Assembly: GCA_020721645.1 (NCBI GenBank)
Contig: DYMH01000020.1
Coordinates: forward strand, 1-37,624
DNA from: Draconibacterium orientale
GTDB taxonomy: Bacteria; Bacteroidota; Bacteroidia; Bacteroidales; JAADGE01
Reading direction: 5' to 3'
Length of the DNA stretch: 37,624 bases
Part shown: positions 21,608-31,400 of the stretch, one piece after another
Layout of the letters: each line of letters starts with the position of its first letter
How positions within the stretch are numbered: position 1 is the first letter of the stretch
Program-made: the position numbers and the translations under genes
The notes under the pieces: model-generated
Told to the model about the DNA's origin: nothing
Seen by the model: the letters and a program-made list of their open reading frames with translations, nothing else
Database searches by the model: none

Positions 21608-23725
21608 ATGTTAAAAAAAATCCTTTTGATTGCTTTTGCGGCAAGCTTTCTTTTATCGGCTTGTACCGAAATAAAAAATCCTCAAAGCCCGAATACCGAT
21701 AATTCCTTGCCGATTATCGAGAAACAAAACCTGAAACTCGAATCAGACATTATAACACCCGAAGTTCTCTGGTCGTTTGGCAGATTGAGTGAAATCAGCA
21801 TTTCGCCCGACAAAAAAGCTCTGTTGTTCGGAATTGCTTATTACAACAAAGAACAAAATAAAGGCAACCGCGAACTTTACACAATGCCTGCGAACGGCGG
21901 TGAAATAACTCGAATAACCAACACAAAAATCAGTGAATACAGTGCAAAGTGGCGTCCCGACGGCAAGAAAATCGGTTTTCTCTCCACCGAAAGTGGCTCG
22001 ATGCAGTTGTGGGAAATGAATGCTGACGGAAGCCAACGCACACAAATTTCCGATATCAAAGCAGGTATTTCCGGTTTTCAATATTCACCCGACCAATCTA
22101 AAATCCTTTTTACCGCAGAAGTTGATTTGGTTCAACACGTTGTGGATATTTATGCCGATTTACCCAAAGCCGATGCTCGTATCATTAACGATCTGATGTA
22201 TCGCCATTGGGATACGTGGACCGATTCGTACAGCCACATTTTTACAGCCGATTATAAAGGTACAAAATTTTCATCAGGAACTGATATTATGGAAGGTGAA
22301 GAATTTGACAGTCCGCTCAAACCATTTGGCGGCGAAGAAGAAATTTCGTGGACACCAAACAGTAAATCAATTGCTTACACTTGTGTTAAGAAAAAAGGGA
22401 AAGAATATGCCTTATCAACAAATTCTGATATCTTTTTATACAATTTAGCCGAAAAATCAACTAAAAATTTAACACAAGGCATGTTGGGATACGACAAAGT
22501 ACCCGTTTTTTCGCCCGACGGAACAAAGATGGCTTGGCTGAGCATGGCTCGCGATGGTTACGAATCGGATAAAAACCGATTGATGATTCAGGAATTATCG
22601 AGCGGACAAATAATTGATTTGACTCAAAATTTTGACCAAAATGCCGAAAGTCAATCGTGGGCGGAAGACGGAAAATCACTCTTCTTTATCAGCGATTTTC
22701 AAGCACGCGACCAAATATATCAAATAAATATTGAGACAAAAGAAATAAAAGCCATTACAAAGGGCGAACATAATTACGTTTGGGCGGAACAAGCCGAAAA
22801 TTCGGTGATTGCCGTTAAACAATCCATGTCGATGCCCAACGAAATATTTTCGGTTGATATGAAGACAGAAGCCGAAAAACAACTCTCTTTTGTTAATAAA
22901 GATATTTTAGACCAATTAAGCATAGCAAAACCGGAAGCCCGTTGGATAAAGACTGTGGACGGAAAACAAATGTTGGTATGGGTTATCTATCCTCCGCATT
23001 TCGATGCAACAAAAAAATATCCTGCAATCCTTTACTGCGAAGGTGGACCGCAATCAACGGTAAGTCAATTTTGGTCGTACCGTTGGAATTTTCAGATGAT
23101 GACAGCCGGAGGTTACATCGTTGTAGCACCCAACCGACGCGGATTACCCGGTTTCGGACAGGCTTGGAACGAACAAATCAGCGGCGATTACGGCGGACTC
23201 AACATGCAGGACTATCTGACTGCTATTGACGAAGTGGCAAAAGAGCCTTATATCGATGCAAGCCGCATGGGCTGTGTGGGTGCAAGTTACGGCGGATTTT
23301 CTGTTTACTGGCTCGCAGGACATCATAACAAACGATTTAAGGCTTTTATTGCACACGACGGTATGTTTAATCTGGAATCGCAATACACCGAAACCGAAGA
23401 AATGTGGTTTGTAAATTGGGATTTGGGCGGTGCTTATTGGGATAAACAGAATAAAACGGCACAAAAATCGTACGAAAATTCGCCCCATAAATTTATCGAC
23501 AAATGGGATACGCCTATATTAATTATTCACGGCGAAAAAGATTATCGCATTCCGGCAACACAAGGTATGAGTGCTTTCGATGCAGCTGTTTTAAGAGGCA
23601 TTCCGGCTGAATTTCTCTATTTCCCGGAAGAAAATCATTGGGTACTTTCGCCTCAAAACGGAATTTTGTGGCAAAGAACTTTCAGAGCTTGGTTGGACCG
23701 CTATTTACAAAATCCTGAAAAATAA
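21608..23725 (+). CDS. S9 family serine peptidase, DPP5-like (exported lipoprotein)
   Basis: A 705-residue exported peptidase. The signal peptide MLKKILLIAFAASFLLSAC gives a lipobox with Cys19. Residues 50-430 are a beta-propeller with repeated PDG/PDQ-type blades (WRPDGKKIGFLS, YSPDQSKILF, FSPDGTKMAWLS). The alpha/beta-hydrolase domain follows from about 450: GGPQSTVSQFWSYRW, then the nucleophile motif GASYGG with Ser560, Asp645 in HGEKDYR and His677 in EENHWV. The length and architecture match dipeptidyl-peptidase 5 of Porphyromonas (S9C), which releases dipeptides from peptides in the periplasm. The lipid anchor could place it in the periplasm or on the surface. It appears to be monocistronic and fits peptide-based nutrition. 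Confidence 0.9.
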   Translation: MLKKILLIAFAASFLLSACTEIKNPQSPNTDNSLPIIEKQNLKLESDIITPEVLWSFGRLSEISISPDKKALLFGIAYYNKEQNKGNRELYTMPANGGEITRITNTKISEYSAKWRPDGKKIGFLSTESGSMQLWEMNADGSQRTQISDIKAGISGFQYSPDQSKILFTAEVDLVQHVVDIYADLPKADARIINDLMYRHWDTWTDSYSHIFTADYKGTKFSSGTDIMEGEEFDSPLKPFGGEEEISWTPNSKSIAYTCVKKKGKEYALSTNSDIFLYNLAEKSTKNLTQGMLGYDKVPVFSPDGTKMAWLSMARDGYESDKNRLMIQELSSGQIIDLTQNFDQNAESQSWAEDGKSLFFISDFQARDQIYQINIETKEIKAITKGEHNYVWAEQAENSVIAVKQSMSMPNEIFSVDMKTEAEKQLSFVNKDILDQLSIAKPEARWIKTVDGKQMLVWVIYPPHFDATKKYPAILYCEGGPQSTVSQFWSYRWNFQMMTAGGYIVVAPNRRGLPGFGQAWNEQISGDYGGLNMQDYLTAIDEVAKEPYIDASRMGCVGASYGGFSVYWLAGHHNKRFKAFIAHDGMFNLESQYTETEEMWFVNWDLGGAYWDKQNKTAQKSYENSPHKFIDKWDTPILIIHGEKDYRIPATQGMSAFDAAVLRGIPAEFLYFPEENHWVLSPQNGILWQRTFRAWLDRYLQNPEK

Positions 23726-23840
23726 ACGGATAATTACTTGTTTACTAATTAATTAAAAATACTTATCCACGCTCTTATAAAATATTTTCATTGATTTTTT
23801 TATTAAGTTGATATGCGGATTTCTTTTAATATCAAGTCAT

Positions 23841-23937
23841 TATACTAAAAAAAGTTAATTTGTTTTCTTTTATATGCTTGTAAGTATTTAATATTCAACA
23901 CAATCAACACGTCATCACATCAAATAATCAACCAATT
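23841..23937 (-). repeat. 97-bp dispersed intergenic repeat, copy D (inverted)
   Basis: This is the minus-strand partner of copy A (5524-5620): same length, no gaps, about 80 of 97 bases identical by hand count. It lies between the S9 peptidase gene and the following lipoprotein gene. Confidence 0.75.
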
Positions 23938-23987
23938 AGAGTATAATCAATTATTAACTTTTTTCAGATACCTTTAATTTTAGAAAA

Positions 23988-24434
23988 ATGATTCAAAAAA
24001 TTATTGTCCTTTTCTTTGTGCTGATTTTAAGTTTGTCGTGTTCAAACACCGGCAATAATAACACTTCGAGTGAAGCAAATGCAGATAGCCTGCAAAACAC
24101 AAAATCGGATAATTCGATACCTGATATTTCGGGTTACTATCGTTTACCCGAAACCGGTTGCGATATTGCCCTGACGATAACAAAAGAAAATACTGAGTTT
24201 AAGTACTATTTTAAGGGAACACATCTTGATTTGGAAGGCGTTGCACTTATCAACATTGAAGATTCTGTTTGCTATATCACTTTTGACGGACCGATTGGAA
24301 ATACAGCACCAAAAACTGTGAGCGGACAGTTTAAAGATAATGCCATCACAGTCCAAAATACAGGAAATTCTATAAATGAATATCACTATTTTAAGGATTG
24401 CGAAGATAAATATTTGGAATTTAAAAGGAATTAA
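23988..24434 (+). CDS. small lipoprotein of unknown function
   Basis: A 148-residue lipoprotein with signal MIQKIIVLFFVLILSLSC, lipobox Cys18, and an Asn/Ser/Thr-rich linker (residues 19-45). The mature domain of about 100 residues (DISGYYRLPETGCDIALTITKEN, then YYFKGTHLDLEGVALINIED) is predicted all-beta and looks like a small lipocalin-like or META-type barrel, with three cysteines (ETGCDI, DSVCYI, KDCEDK). I do not recognise a named family. A degraded -7 element (TACCTTTA) lies 11 bases before the ATG. A repeat copy (C) separates it from mreD, so it is not clearly part of the mre unit. Confidence 0.7.
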   Translation: MIQKIIVLFFVLILSLSCSNTGNNNTSSEANADSLQNTKSDNSIPDISGYYRLPETGCDIALTITKENTEFKYYFKGTHLDLEGVALINIEDSVCYITFDGPIGNTAPKTVSGQFKDNAITVQNTGNSINEYHYFKDCEDKYLEFKRN

Positions 24435-24444
24435 AACAGTGTCG

Positions 24445-24506
24445 TGATTTGCTGATTATATTTAATATCAAAGAGTTATCAATTTAAAAGCACAATTAAC
24501 GAGAGT
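24445..24506 (+). repeat. dispersed intergenic repeat, copy C (partial)
   Basis: It aligns with the second half of copy B (10921-10982): GATT-CTGATTA-TTTAATATCAAA-AGTTA-AATTT, then ACGA-GTGC. It precedes mreD and lacks the GATTGGTTGATT half. Confidence 0.45.
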
Positions 24507-24552
24507 GCATGGTATTTTTTCGTATTCATAAAACAAATAATTTCATAATCAA

Positions 24553-25065
24553 TTGGAAATAAATGTATTAGTTCGCAACATCGGGCGATTTATCGTTTTA
24601 TTATTTTTACAAGTATTATTTCTCAATAATATTATTGTTACTTCATTGAACATAACCCCTTTCCTGTACGTTCTGTTTATCTTGATGTTGCCCTACGAAA
24701 CAAAACCATGGATTTCATTGATGTTGTCCTTTCTGCTGGGTCTGTCGATCGATATTTTTTCGGATACCGGCGGAATACATGCAGCAGCCGGCGTATTGAC
24801 GGCATTCGTTCGACCGGTTATTTTAGAAGCCTTGGTAAATCGCGAAGGGTATGAATCCGGGACCGAGCCCCGAGTATCATCGCTTGGTTTTGTTTGGATA
24901 TTAAAATACACATTAATTCTTGTTTTTATTCATCATTTGGCATTTTTCACAATCGATGCGTTCAGTTTTCAACATTTTGGTTTTGTATTGTTACGTGCAT
25001 TGCTTACTGTAATTTTTTCCACAGGACTTATCATTTTAACACATCTCATTTTTTTTAGGAATTAA
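24553..25065 (+). CDS. mreD: rod-shape-determining protein MreD
   Basis: A 170-residue integral membrane protein with about five hydrophobic helices, the size of MreD. The segment FVLF..LLPYETKPWISLMLSFLLGLSIDIFSDTGGIHAAA matches the conserved MreD core (GxxxDxxSxxxxGxHxxA). MreD is a membrane component of the Mre/Rod elongation complex. The frame has no ATG; the only usable start is TTG at 24553, since a TAA at 24538-24540 closes the frame upstream. The ATG at 24563 is in another frame. It heads the run mreD-mrdA-rodA; mreB and mreC, normally just upstream, are not in this window. Confidence 0.88.
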   Translation: MEINVLVRNIGRFIVLLFLQVLFLNNIIVTSLNITPFLYVLFILMLPYETKPWISLMLSFLLGLSIDIFSDTGGIHAAAGVLTAFVRPVILEALVNREGYESGTEPRVSSLGFVWILKYTLILVFIHHLAFFTIDAFSFQHFGFVLLRALLTVIFSTGLIILTHLIFFRN

Positions 25066-25081
25066 ATAAAAAAATGTATCC

Positions 25082-26896
25082 TTGAATATCAGAAAATATA
25101 TTATTATCGGTATTTTTCTTTTTGTTGCTTTGGCATTAATCGTCAAATTATTTTACATTCAGGTAACCGATTCGAGTTATAAACTGTCGGCAGAAAATAA
25201 CGCATTTCGCCGATTAACACAATTTCCTGCCCGCGGCATGATTTTCGACCGAAACGGAAAATTACTCGTTCTCAACGATGCTTCGTACGATTTAAAATAT
25301 GTTCCGAATCAATCGACACCCTTTGATACAACAGCCCTTTGCAAAATTTTACGTCTTTCGTTGAAAGAATTTAGGTTGATATTATCAACAGCAAAAAAAA
25401 CACAGTATCAAGCCGCCACGGTATCAAAACAGATGAGTAAAGCCGATTATGCTCTCTTGCAGGAATCGATGTATAAATTCCCGGGATTCTATGTCGAAAC
25501 CCGAACCCTGCGAACATATCCCGATGTTACGGCAGCTCATTTGCTGGGTTATGTCGGCGAAATTAATAAAGCCGAAATTAAAGATGATATATATTATCAA
25601 CAAGGCGATTATGTAGGAATCAGTGGGATTGAAAGATCCTATGAAAAATATCTTCGAGGGAAAAAAGGCATTAAAATACAAGTTGTTGATGTGTTCAACG
25701 AAGTGAAGGGGAGCTACAAAGACGGAAAATTTGATACGGCAGCCGTTGTCGGAAAAAATATTACCACCACACTCGATGCCGAACTTCAAAAATACGGTGA
25801 ATTGCTGATGAGCAATAAAATGGGAGCAATTGTTGCCTTGGAACCCGAAACGGGAGAAATACTTGTCTTAATCTCTTCGCCGACCTACGACCCGAACTTA
25901 TTTGTTGGGCAAAAACGTTCCGAAAATTTTAAAATATTAGCATCGGACCCGACAAAACCGCTTTTTAACAGAGCATTAAAAGCATTGTATCCGCCGGGGT
26001 CAACATCGAAACCGGCAAATGCTTTAATCGCATTGCAGGAAGGTGTTATAACGACAAATTCGGTGTTTATCAGTAATTTCGGCTACAATGCAGGAAGCCA
26101 TTTTGTGAAAGACCACGTGGGCGGTGCCGTAAATTTTACGCGTGCCATACAATCATCGAGCAACGCCTATTTTTGTTATGTTTTCAAAGCCATACTCACC
26201 GACCATAAATTTATTACTGTTGAAGAACGCTACGACAATTGGCGTGAGCATTTGCATAAATTTGGCTTGGGCGTGAAACTGGGAACCGATTTATCGTTCG
26301 AGAAAAAGGGTTTGGTTTATCCGTCATCGTATTTCGACAGAGCCTACGGTTTTGGGAAGTGGAATTACAATACCATCATTTCCATGTCTATAGGGCAAGG
26401 CGAACTGGGTTTTACACCGCTTCAAATAGCAAATATGACTGCGGCACTTGCCAATCGGGGATATTACATCACTCCGCACATAGTAAAAGCGATAACCGAT
26501 GAGCAGATAGACCCAAAATTCACACAAAAACATTATGTAGGGATTGATGCCCACTATTTTCCGCCCGTTATCGATGCCATGCAATTGGTTATCGAAGCCG
26601 GAACAGCAACCATTGCAAGGGTCGAAGGCATGGCAATCTGCGGCAAAACCGGCACGGCACAAAATCCGCACGGCGAAGACCATTCCATTTTTATTGCTTT
26701 TGCACCAAAAGAAAATCCCCAAATAGCCATCGCCGTTTATATCGAAAATGCAGGTTTCGGTTCAACTTGGGCAGCACCAATTGCTTCTTTGATGATAGAA
26801 AAATATCTCACAGGAAAAATAACCCGACAATGGCTCGAAGACCGCATGGTGAATGGTTCCATACCAATTCCGCAGGAAAAGAAACAGAAAAATTAA
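25082..26896 (+). CDS. mrdA: penicillin-binding protein 2 (elongation transpeptidase)
   Basis: A 604-residue class B penicillin-binding protein, the transpeptidase of lateral wall synthesis. One N-terminal membrane helix (about 5-27) is followed by the dimerisation/pedestal domain with FPARGMIFDRNGKLL, and by the catalytic domain: nucleophile SxxK at Ser307-Lys310 (YPPGSTSKP), SxN at Ser359-Asn361 (SSN) and KTG at 522-524. These are the three canonical motifs, so the enzyme should be active and beta-lactam-sensitive. The start is TTG at 25082; a stop at 25067-25069 leaves no other start codon. A three-codon frame ATG TAT CCT TGA (25074-25085) ends over this TTG, so re-initiation could set its translation. 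It lies 16 bases after mreD. Confidence 0.93.
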   Translation: MNIRKYIIIGIFLFVALALIVKLFYIQVTDSSYKLSAENNAFRRLTQFPARGMIFDRNGKLLVLNDASYDLKYVPNQSTPFDTTALCKILRLSLKEFRLILSTAKKTQYQAATVSKQMSKADYALLQESMYKFPGFYVETRTLRTYPDVTAAHLLGYVGEINKAEIKDDIYYQQGDYVGISGIERSYEKYLRGKKGIKIQVVDVFNEVKGSYKDGKFDTAAVVGKNITTTLDAELQKYGELLMSNKMGAIVALEPETGEILVLISSPTYDPNLFVGQKRSENFKILASDPTKPLFNRALKALYPPGSTSKPANALIALQEGVITTNSVFISNFGYNAGSHFVKDHVGGAVNFTRAIQSSSNAYFCYVFKAILTDHKFITVEERYDNWREHLHKFGLGVKLGTDLSFEKKGLVYPSSYFDRAYGFGKWNYNTIISMSIGQGELGFTPLQIANMTAALANRGYYITPHIVKAITDEQIDPKFTQKHYVGIDAHYFPPVIDAMQLVIEAGTATIARVEGMAICGKTGTAQNPHGEDHSIFIAFAPKENPQIAIAVYIENAGFGSTWAAPIASLMIEKYLTGKITRQWLEDRMVNGSIPIPQEKKQKN

Positions 26897-26923
26897 ACAT
26901 CATTTGTTACTCTTATAGAAATT

Positions 26924-28345
26924 ATGTCTGAACGAAAAAGTGTCCTTAGTAAAATAGACAAAACAACAGCTTTGTTGTATTTGCTCTTGGTGCTTTTTGG
27001 CTGGATAAGTATCTATGCCTCGGTGTATAACGATGAACACCGTTATATTTTCGATTTCACGCAACGTTACGGCAAACAAATGATTTGGATAATCATAGCC
27101 TTGATACTTATTCTGTTTATATTCACAATTCAAAGTAATGTTTATGCCCAATTATCCTATGTTATTTACGGAATATCCATATTCACTCTGCTTATCGTTT
27201 TGGCATTTGCAAAAGAAGTAAACGGAGCGAGGGCTTGGCTCGAATTCGGTTCCATAAAAATTCAACCTTCCGAATTTACAAAATTTGCCGCAATTTTGGC
27301 TTTTTCACGATTTGTAAGTCAAGAACGATACAAAGTAAAACACATTAAAGACCAGATATTTGCAACTCTCCTTCTGCTCTTGCCGTTCGCACTCATTATT
27401 CTTCAAAAAGACACAGGTTCGGCTTTGGTTTATGTGGCGTTCATCTTCCCATTTTTCAGAGAAGGCATGCCGGGAATCTATTTGTTTCTGTTCTTTTTAG
27501 CCATTTTTTTGTTTATTGTCTCATTTTTCTATGGACTCGAAACGATATTTGTTGTATTATTTGCCGCAACTCTTCTCTTTTATGCCCTCAATACAAAGAA
27601 ATACAAAGAAACAATTCTCGGACTGTTTGTGTTTTTAGGTATCGGAACACTGTTTATAATGATTGATATGTTTTTTTCGATAAAAATACCCCAACTTACC
27701 ATCATTGTCAGCAGTATCATACTCACTGTTTCGATATTTTTTGCAGTCCAATTTGGAAAGAAGGCTTATGTGTACAATGTATTGTCAGCTGTTTTAATCG
27801 GTGCAATTGTTTATACTTTTTCTATCAATTATATTTTCAATGATATCCTTGAACAACATCAAAGAACACGAATTAATGTATTTTTAGGTGTTAAAGAAGA
27901 CAATCGGGGTGTTGGATATAACGTCAATCAATCGAAAATAGCCATTGGTTCGGGAGGATTCACCGGAAAAGGATTTTTACAGGGAACACAAACAAAACTC
28001 GATTTTGTGCCCGAACAGGATACCGATTTTATTTTCTGCACCGTAGGCGAAGAGTGGGGTTTTGTCGGAACATTTACCGTAGTTGCAATGTTTATTGGCT
28101 TAATAATTCGCATCGTTTTTTTGGCTGAAAGGCAACGCTCGGCTTTCAGTCGAATTTACGGTTACAGTTTGGCATCGATATTATTTATCCATTTTGCGGT
28201 CAATATCGGAATGACAATAGGCTTAGCTCCCGTAATCGGTATTCCGCTACCGTTTTTCAGCTACGGAGGCTCATCGCTGTGGGCTTTTACGGTGATGTTG
28301 TTTGTTTTTTTGAGATTAGATGTGAGCCGAAATGAAACTTTTTAG
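26924..28345 (+). CDS. rodA: RodA, SEDS-family peptidoglycan polymerase
   Basis: A 473-residue SEDS protein with about ten transmembrane helices, which polymerises lipid II in partnership with PBP2. Signatures seen are GARAWLEFGSIKIQPSEFTK (near 107-126), LQKDTGSALVY, NQSKIAIGSGGFTGKGFLQG and FVPEQDTDFIF, where the acidic residue of the polymerase site lies, then PLPFFSYGGSS at the C-terminal end. It lies 27 bases after mrdA, the usual pairing. It is somewhat longer than E. coli RodA (370), with an enlarged middle region of hydrophobic segments. Confidence 0.93.
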   Translation: MSERKSVLSKIDKTTALLYLLLVLFGWISIYASVYNDEHRYIFDFTQRYGKQMIWIIIALILILFIFTIQSNVYAQLSYVIYGISIFTLLIVLAFAKEVNGARAWLEFGSIKIQPSEFTKFAAILAFSRFVSQERYKVKHIKDQIFATLLLLLPFALIILQKDTGSALVYVAFIFPFFREGMPGIYLFLFFLAIFLFIVSFFYGLETIFVVLFAATLLFYALNTKKYKETILGLFVFLGIGTLFIMIDMFFSIKIPQLTIIVSSIILTVSIFFAVQFGKKAYVYNVLSAVLIGAIVYTFSINYIFNDILEQHQRTRINVFLGVKEDNRGVGYNVNQSKIAIGSGGFTGKGFLQGTQTKLDFVPEQDTDFIFCTVGEEWGFVGTFTVVAMFIGLIIRIVFLAERQRSAFSRIYGYSLASILFIHFAVNIGMTIGLAPVIGIPLPFFSYGGSSLWAFTVMLFVFLRLDVSRNETF

Positions 28346-28402
28346 AATATTTTTTAAGATATGGTGAGAATATTTGAGCAGTAAATTTCCGGATAATGCA
28401 AT

Positions 28403-31400
28403 TCAACTTTTACCGGTCTTTTGTTTCGGGAGCATTAACACAGGTAAGTAAATTAAAACAGCAAACATCGAAAAAATCAAACCGCCTATTGTGCCCACAG
28501 AAAATGCACGCCAAAAAACATTATTTTCATGTGAAAAAACAAATGGTAACAAACCGAGAGATGTTGAAATAACGGTAAGTAAAATTGGGTTTATTTTATA
28601 ATTAAAAGCATTCAAATATGCTTCCGAATGTGAAATATTTCTATATTTAATAATTGTATTGAAATCGTTAATCAGATAAATTGCGGAATTAACGGTAATT
28701 CCCGTAAGCAAGAAAAAGGAAGCATATCCTCCTTGGTCGAAATTGATATTGAACCATGAGAATGTAAAAAAAGCTCCGATATATGAAATCGGAATCAGTG
28801 AAATTACGATTAGGGATTGTTTGAAAGACTCGAAAAGAATTGCACAAATAATAAAAACAATCAACACTGCCGCAAGTATAAATAATATTTTTTTTGATTT
28901 ATTTGATTTGAATCCCGAATCCAATTCTGTAAAAGACTTATATCCAAAGGGCAATTCGGCATTTGTTTCATCGACAAGTGTATTTACGTATCTTGTCAAT
29001 GCACCTCCCATTGTAACATAATTAAACCCAATAATTATTCTAAATTCCTGATTCTCTTTATAAATACTTTTTGGGCAAACTTGCTTGCCGATTGCAAGGT
29101 ATTCCGGGAATTTGAATTGTACGGAATCGTACTTTATTACCTGATTTTCAAAAGCCGAAATATTATATGATTCGGATTTGTCGGACTTAATTATTAATTT
29201 TTCGGTTTTCTCCCCAAAGGTTATATTTTGACTTATTTCAGTCTTATTTATTAAACTATTTATTATTAATAATTTGGAAATATCGTCGTCAGTAATATTT
29301 TCTTCCTTAAATTCTATTTGATAATTATATTTTTCGACCGCAAAGAACTTATAAATATTTCCAGAAACCGTTATACCGCTCACATCGGGGTCTTGCTTTA
29401 ATTTTTTTGTCAATTTGTCTGAATGCCTCATCAATTCTTCGTAATTATACCCTGTAATAAAAATTACCGCACTTTTTACGGGGGCATACAGCGAATTCGA
29501 AAATCCATTTCCGGCACCGTCTATTTTCCATTCTATGTTATCATATTTTAGCGCTTTTTTAATAATTTCATTTTTCAGAAATGCCGGAAAATTGCTTGTT
29601 TCGTATTCTTTTTTAAAGAAAACGGAAATCGAATTTTGGTTGTATTCATTAATTTCGGTACAAAAAAAGTCTATTTCCTTAAATTGTTTTAATAATACTT
29701 CCATTCGAGTAAATACTTCATTCAAATGTTCAATTTTCATGTCCTCCGGCAAGTTCGCTTTTATCGAAAGCCTCGTTTTTTCAGGCTCTTTTATTGATGA
29801 GTTTTCAAAAATTTTCTTTGTAAATTGGTGCAAACTGCCGCCCAAAAAAGTATTCACCGTACTTTTAAGATTCAGTTTGTACCAGCGGCTGCCAAATGTT
29901 TTGTTGTATATTTGAGCCGTGATATTTTTACTGTCTATTTTATTCGGTAATTTATGAACGGGCAACCCGAAAAGTAAAACAATAAAAATAACTGATACTG
30001 CCTTATGTTTCAGCATAAATTTTATTACATGCCGATAAATTGATTTAATTTTTGAGATTAGCCTCAAACGGTTAAAATTAGGTTTCTTTTTGTTGCCGGT
30101 GATATTGAACTTTGTGAACAGAGCCGGAATCAAAAATAATGCAACAGGCAAAGAAACAGCTAAGTTAATGACTATTGCCGTGCCGAATTGCGATAAAATT
30201 TTCAGTTCGTTTTCGTTGATAAAAAAAATTAATGAAAGTGTACTTATTGTTGCCGTTGTTGAAGCGAAAAGAGGGCGAAAAATGGTTTTATTATTTCTGT
30301 TTCTCAGGTGTTCCGATACCATTATTATATTATCAACAATCATTCCCGCAGACATGGAAATACCCGCAAGCGAATAAATATTTATATCAAAATGAAAAAA
30401 ATTATAAAAAACAGCTGAGGTTAAAATTGTTACAATCAGGCTTACCGCGGCGATTATTATTATTTCAATTCTTCGTGAAACTGCATACAACAAAAGCAGA
30501 ATCAGACATAGGGAGATAAGAGTTCTGACCAGAATCAGATTTAATTCGTCGGTTACAAAATCAGCGGCATTATGAGTTTTTTTTAAGTGAAATTTTGGCG
30601 GTAATTTCAGGGTCTTTATTTTGTCGTTGATTTTTTTTGTCAGTGAAATAATATTCTCATTTTTATCTTGATAAACGGCAATTGATACTGAATTTAGACC
30701 GTTAATTCTTGAAAAATTGCGTTGTTTATCGACCGAATATTCAATTTTTGCCAAATCTCCAAGATATAAAATTTTATCTTTTAGTTTAGTAATCGGTATA
30801 TTTTTTAATGAAATAATGTTTGAAATTACCGTTGCTTTTATTCTATAATTTATGGAGTCCGAAATGCCGACTTTGAGCAAACCCAAATCGTATTTTTGTA
30901 CAAAATCATTTATTTTATTGCTTAAATCCGAAGCCGACAGATTGTAGATTTGCATTAATGATTCGTTAAAAATTACGTGCCAAACTTTAGGATTACAGCC
31001 CGAAACGGTTATATTTTCAACACCCTGAGTTTGAGCCAAAAGCGGTTTTATTTTTTCAACGGCATAATTATAGGTTGTTTCATCGTCATATTCCGAATTT
31101 AATGTGTATATAATTATTGCGTTTTTCTCTTCGGACGGATTAGTTACAACAGGGTACGTAACTTCGGGTGGTAATTTGCGATAGACACTCTTTATAAGTG
31201 TTGTAATTTCAAAACGACCGAAATCAATATCTTTATTATCTTCAAATTCCACGGTAATATTTCCTGCCGATTGAACTGATTCCGATGAAATATTTTTTAT
31301 TCCGTCAATTGTTGAAATTACGTTTTCAAGTACCGAAGTAACATGAAGCTCAACGTTTTCGGAAGACGCATCGGGGAACGTAAAAGAAACTTGCAGGATT

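Noticed and set aside
28346-28402. Terminator between the convergent rodA and RND genes
   Set aside because: No stem with a T-run was found in the 57 bases; read-through or a rho-dependent end is possible.
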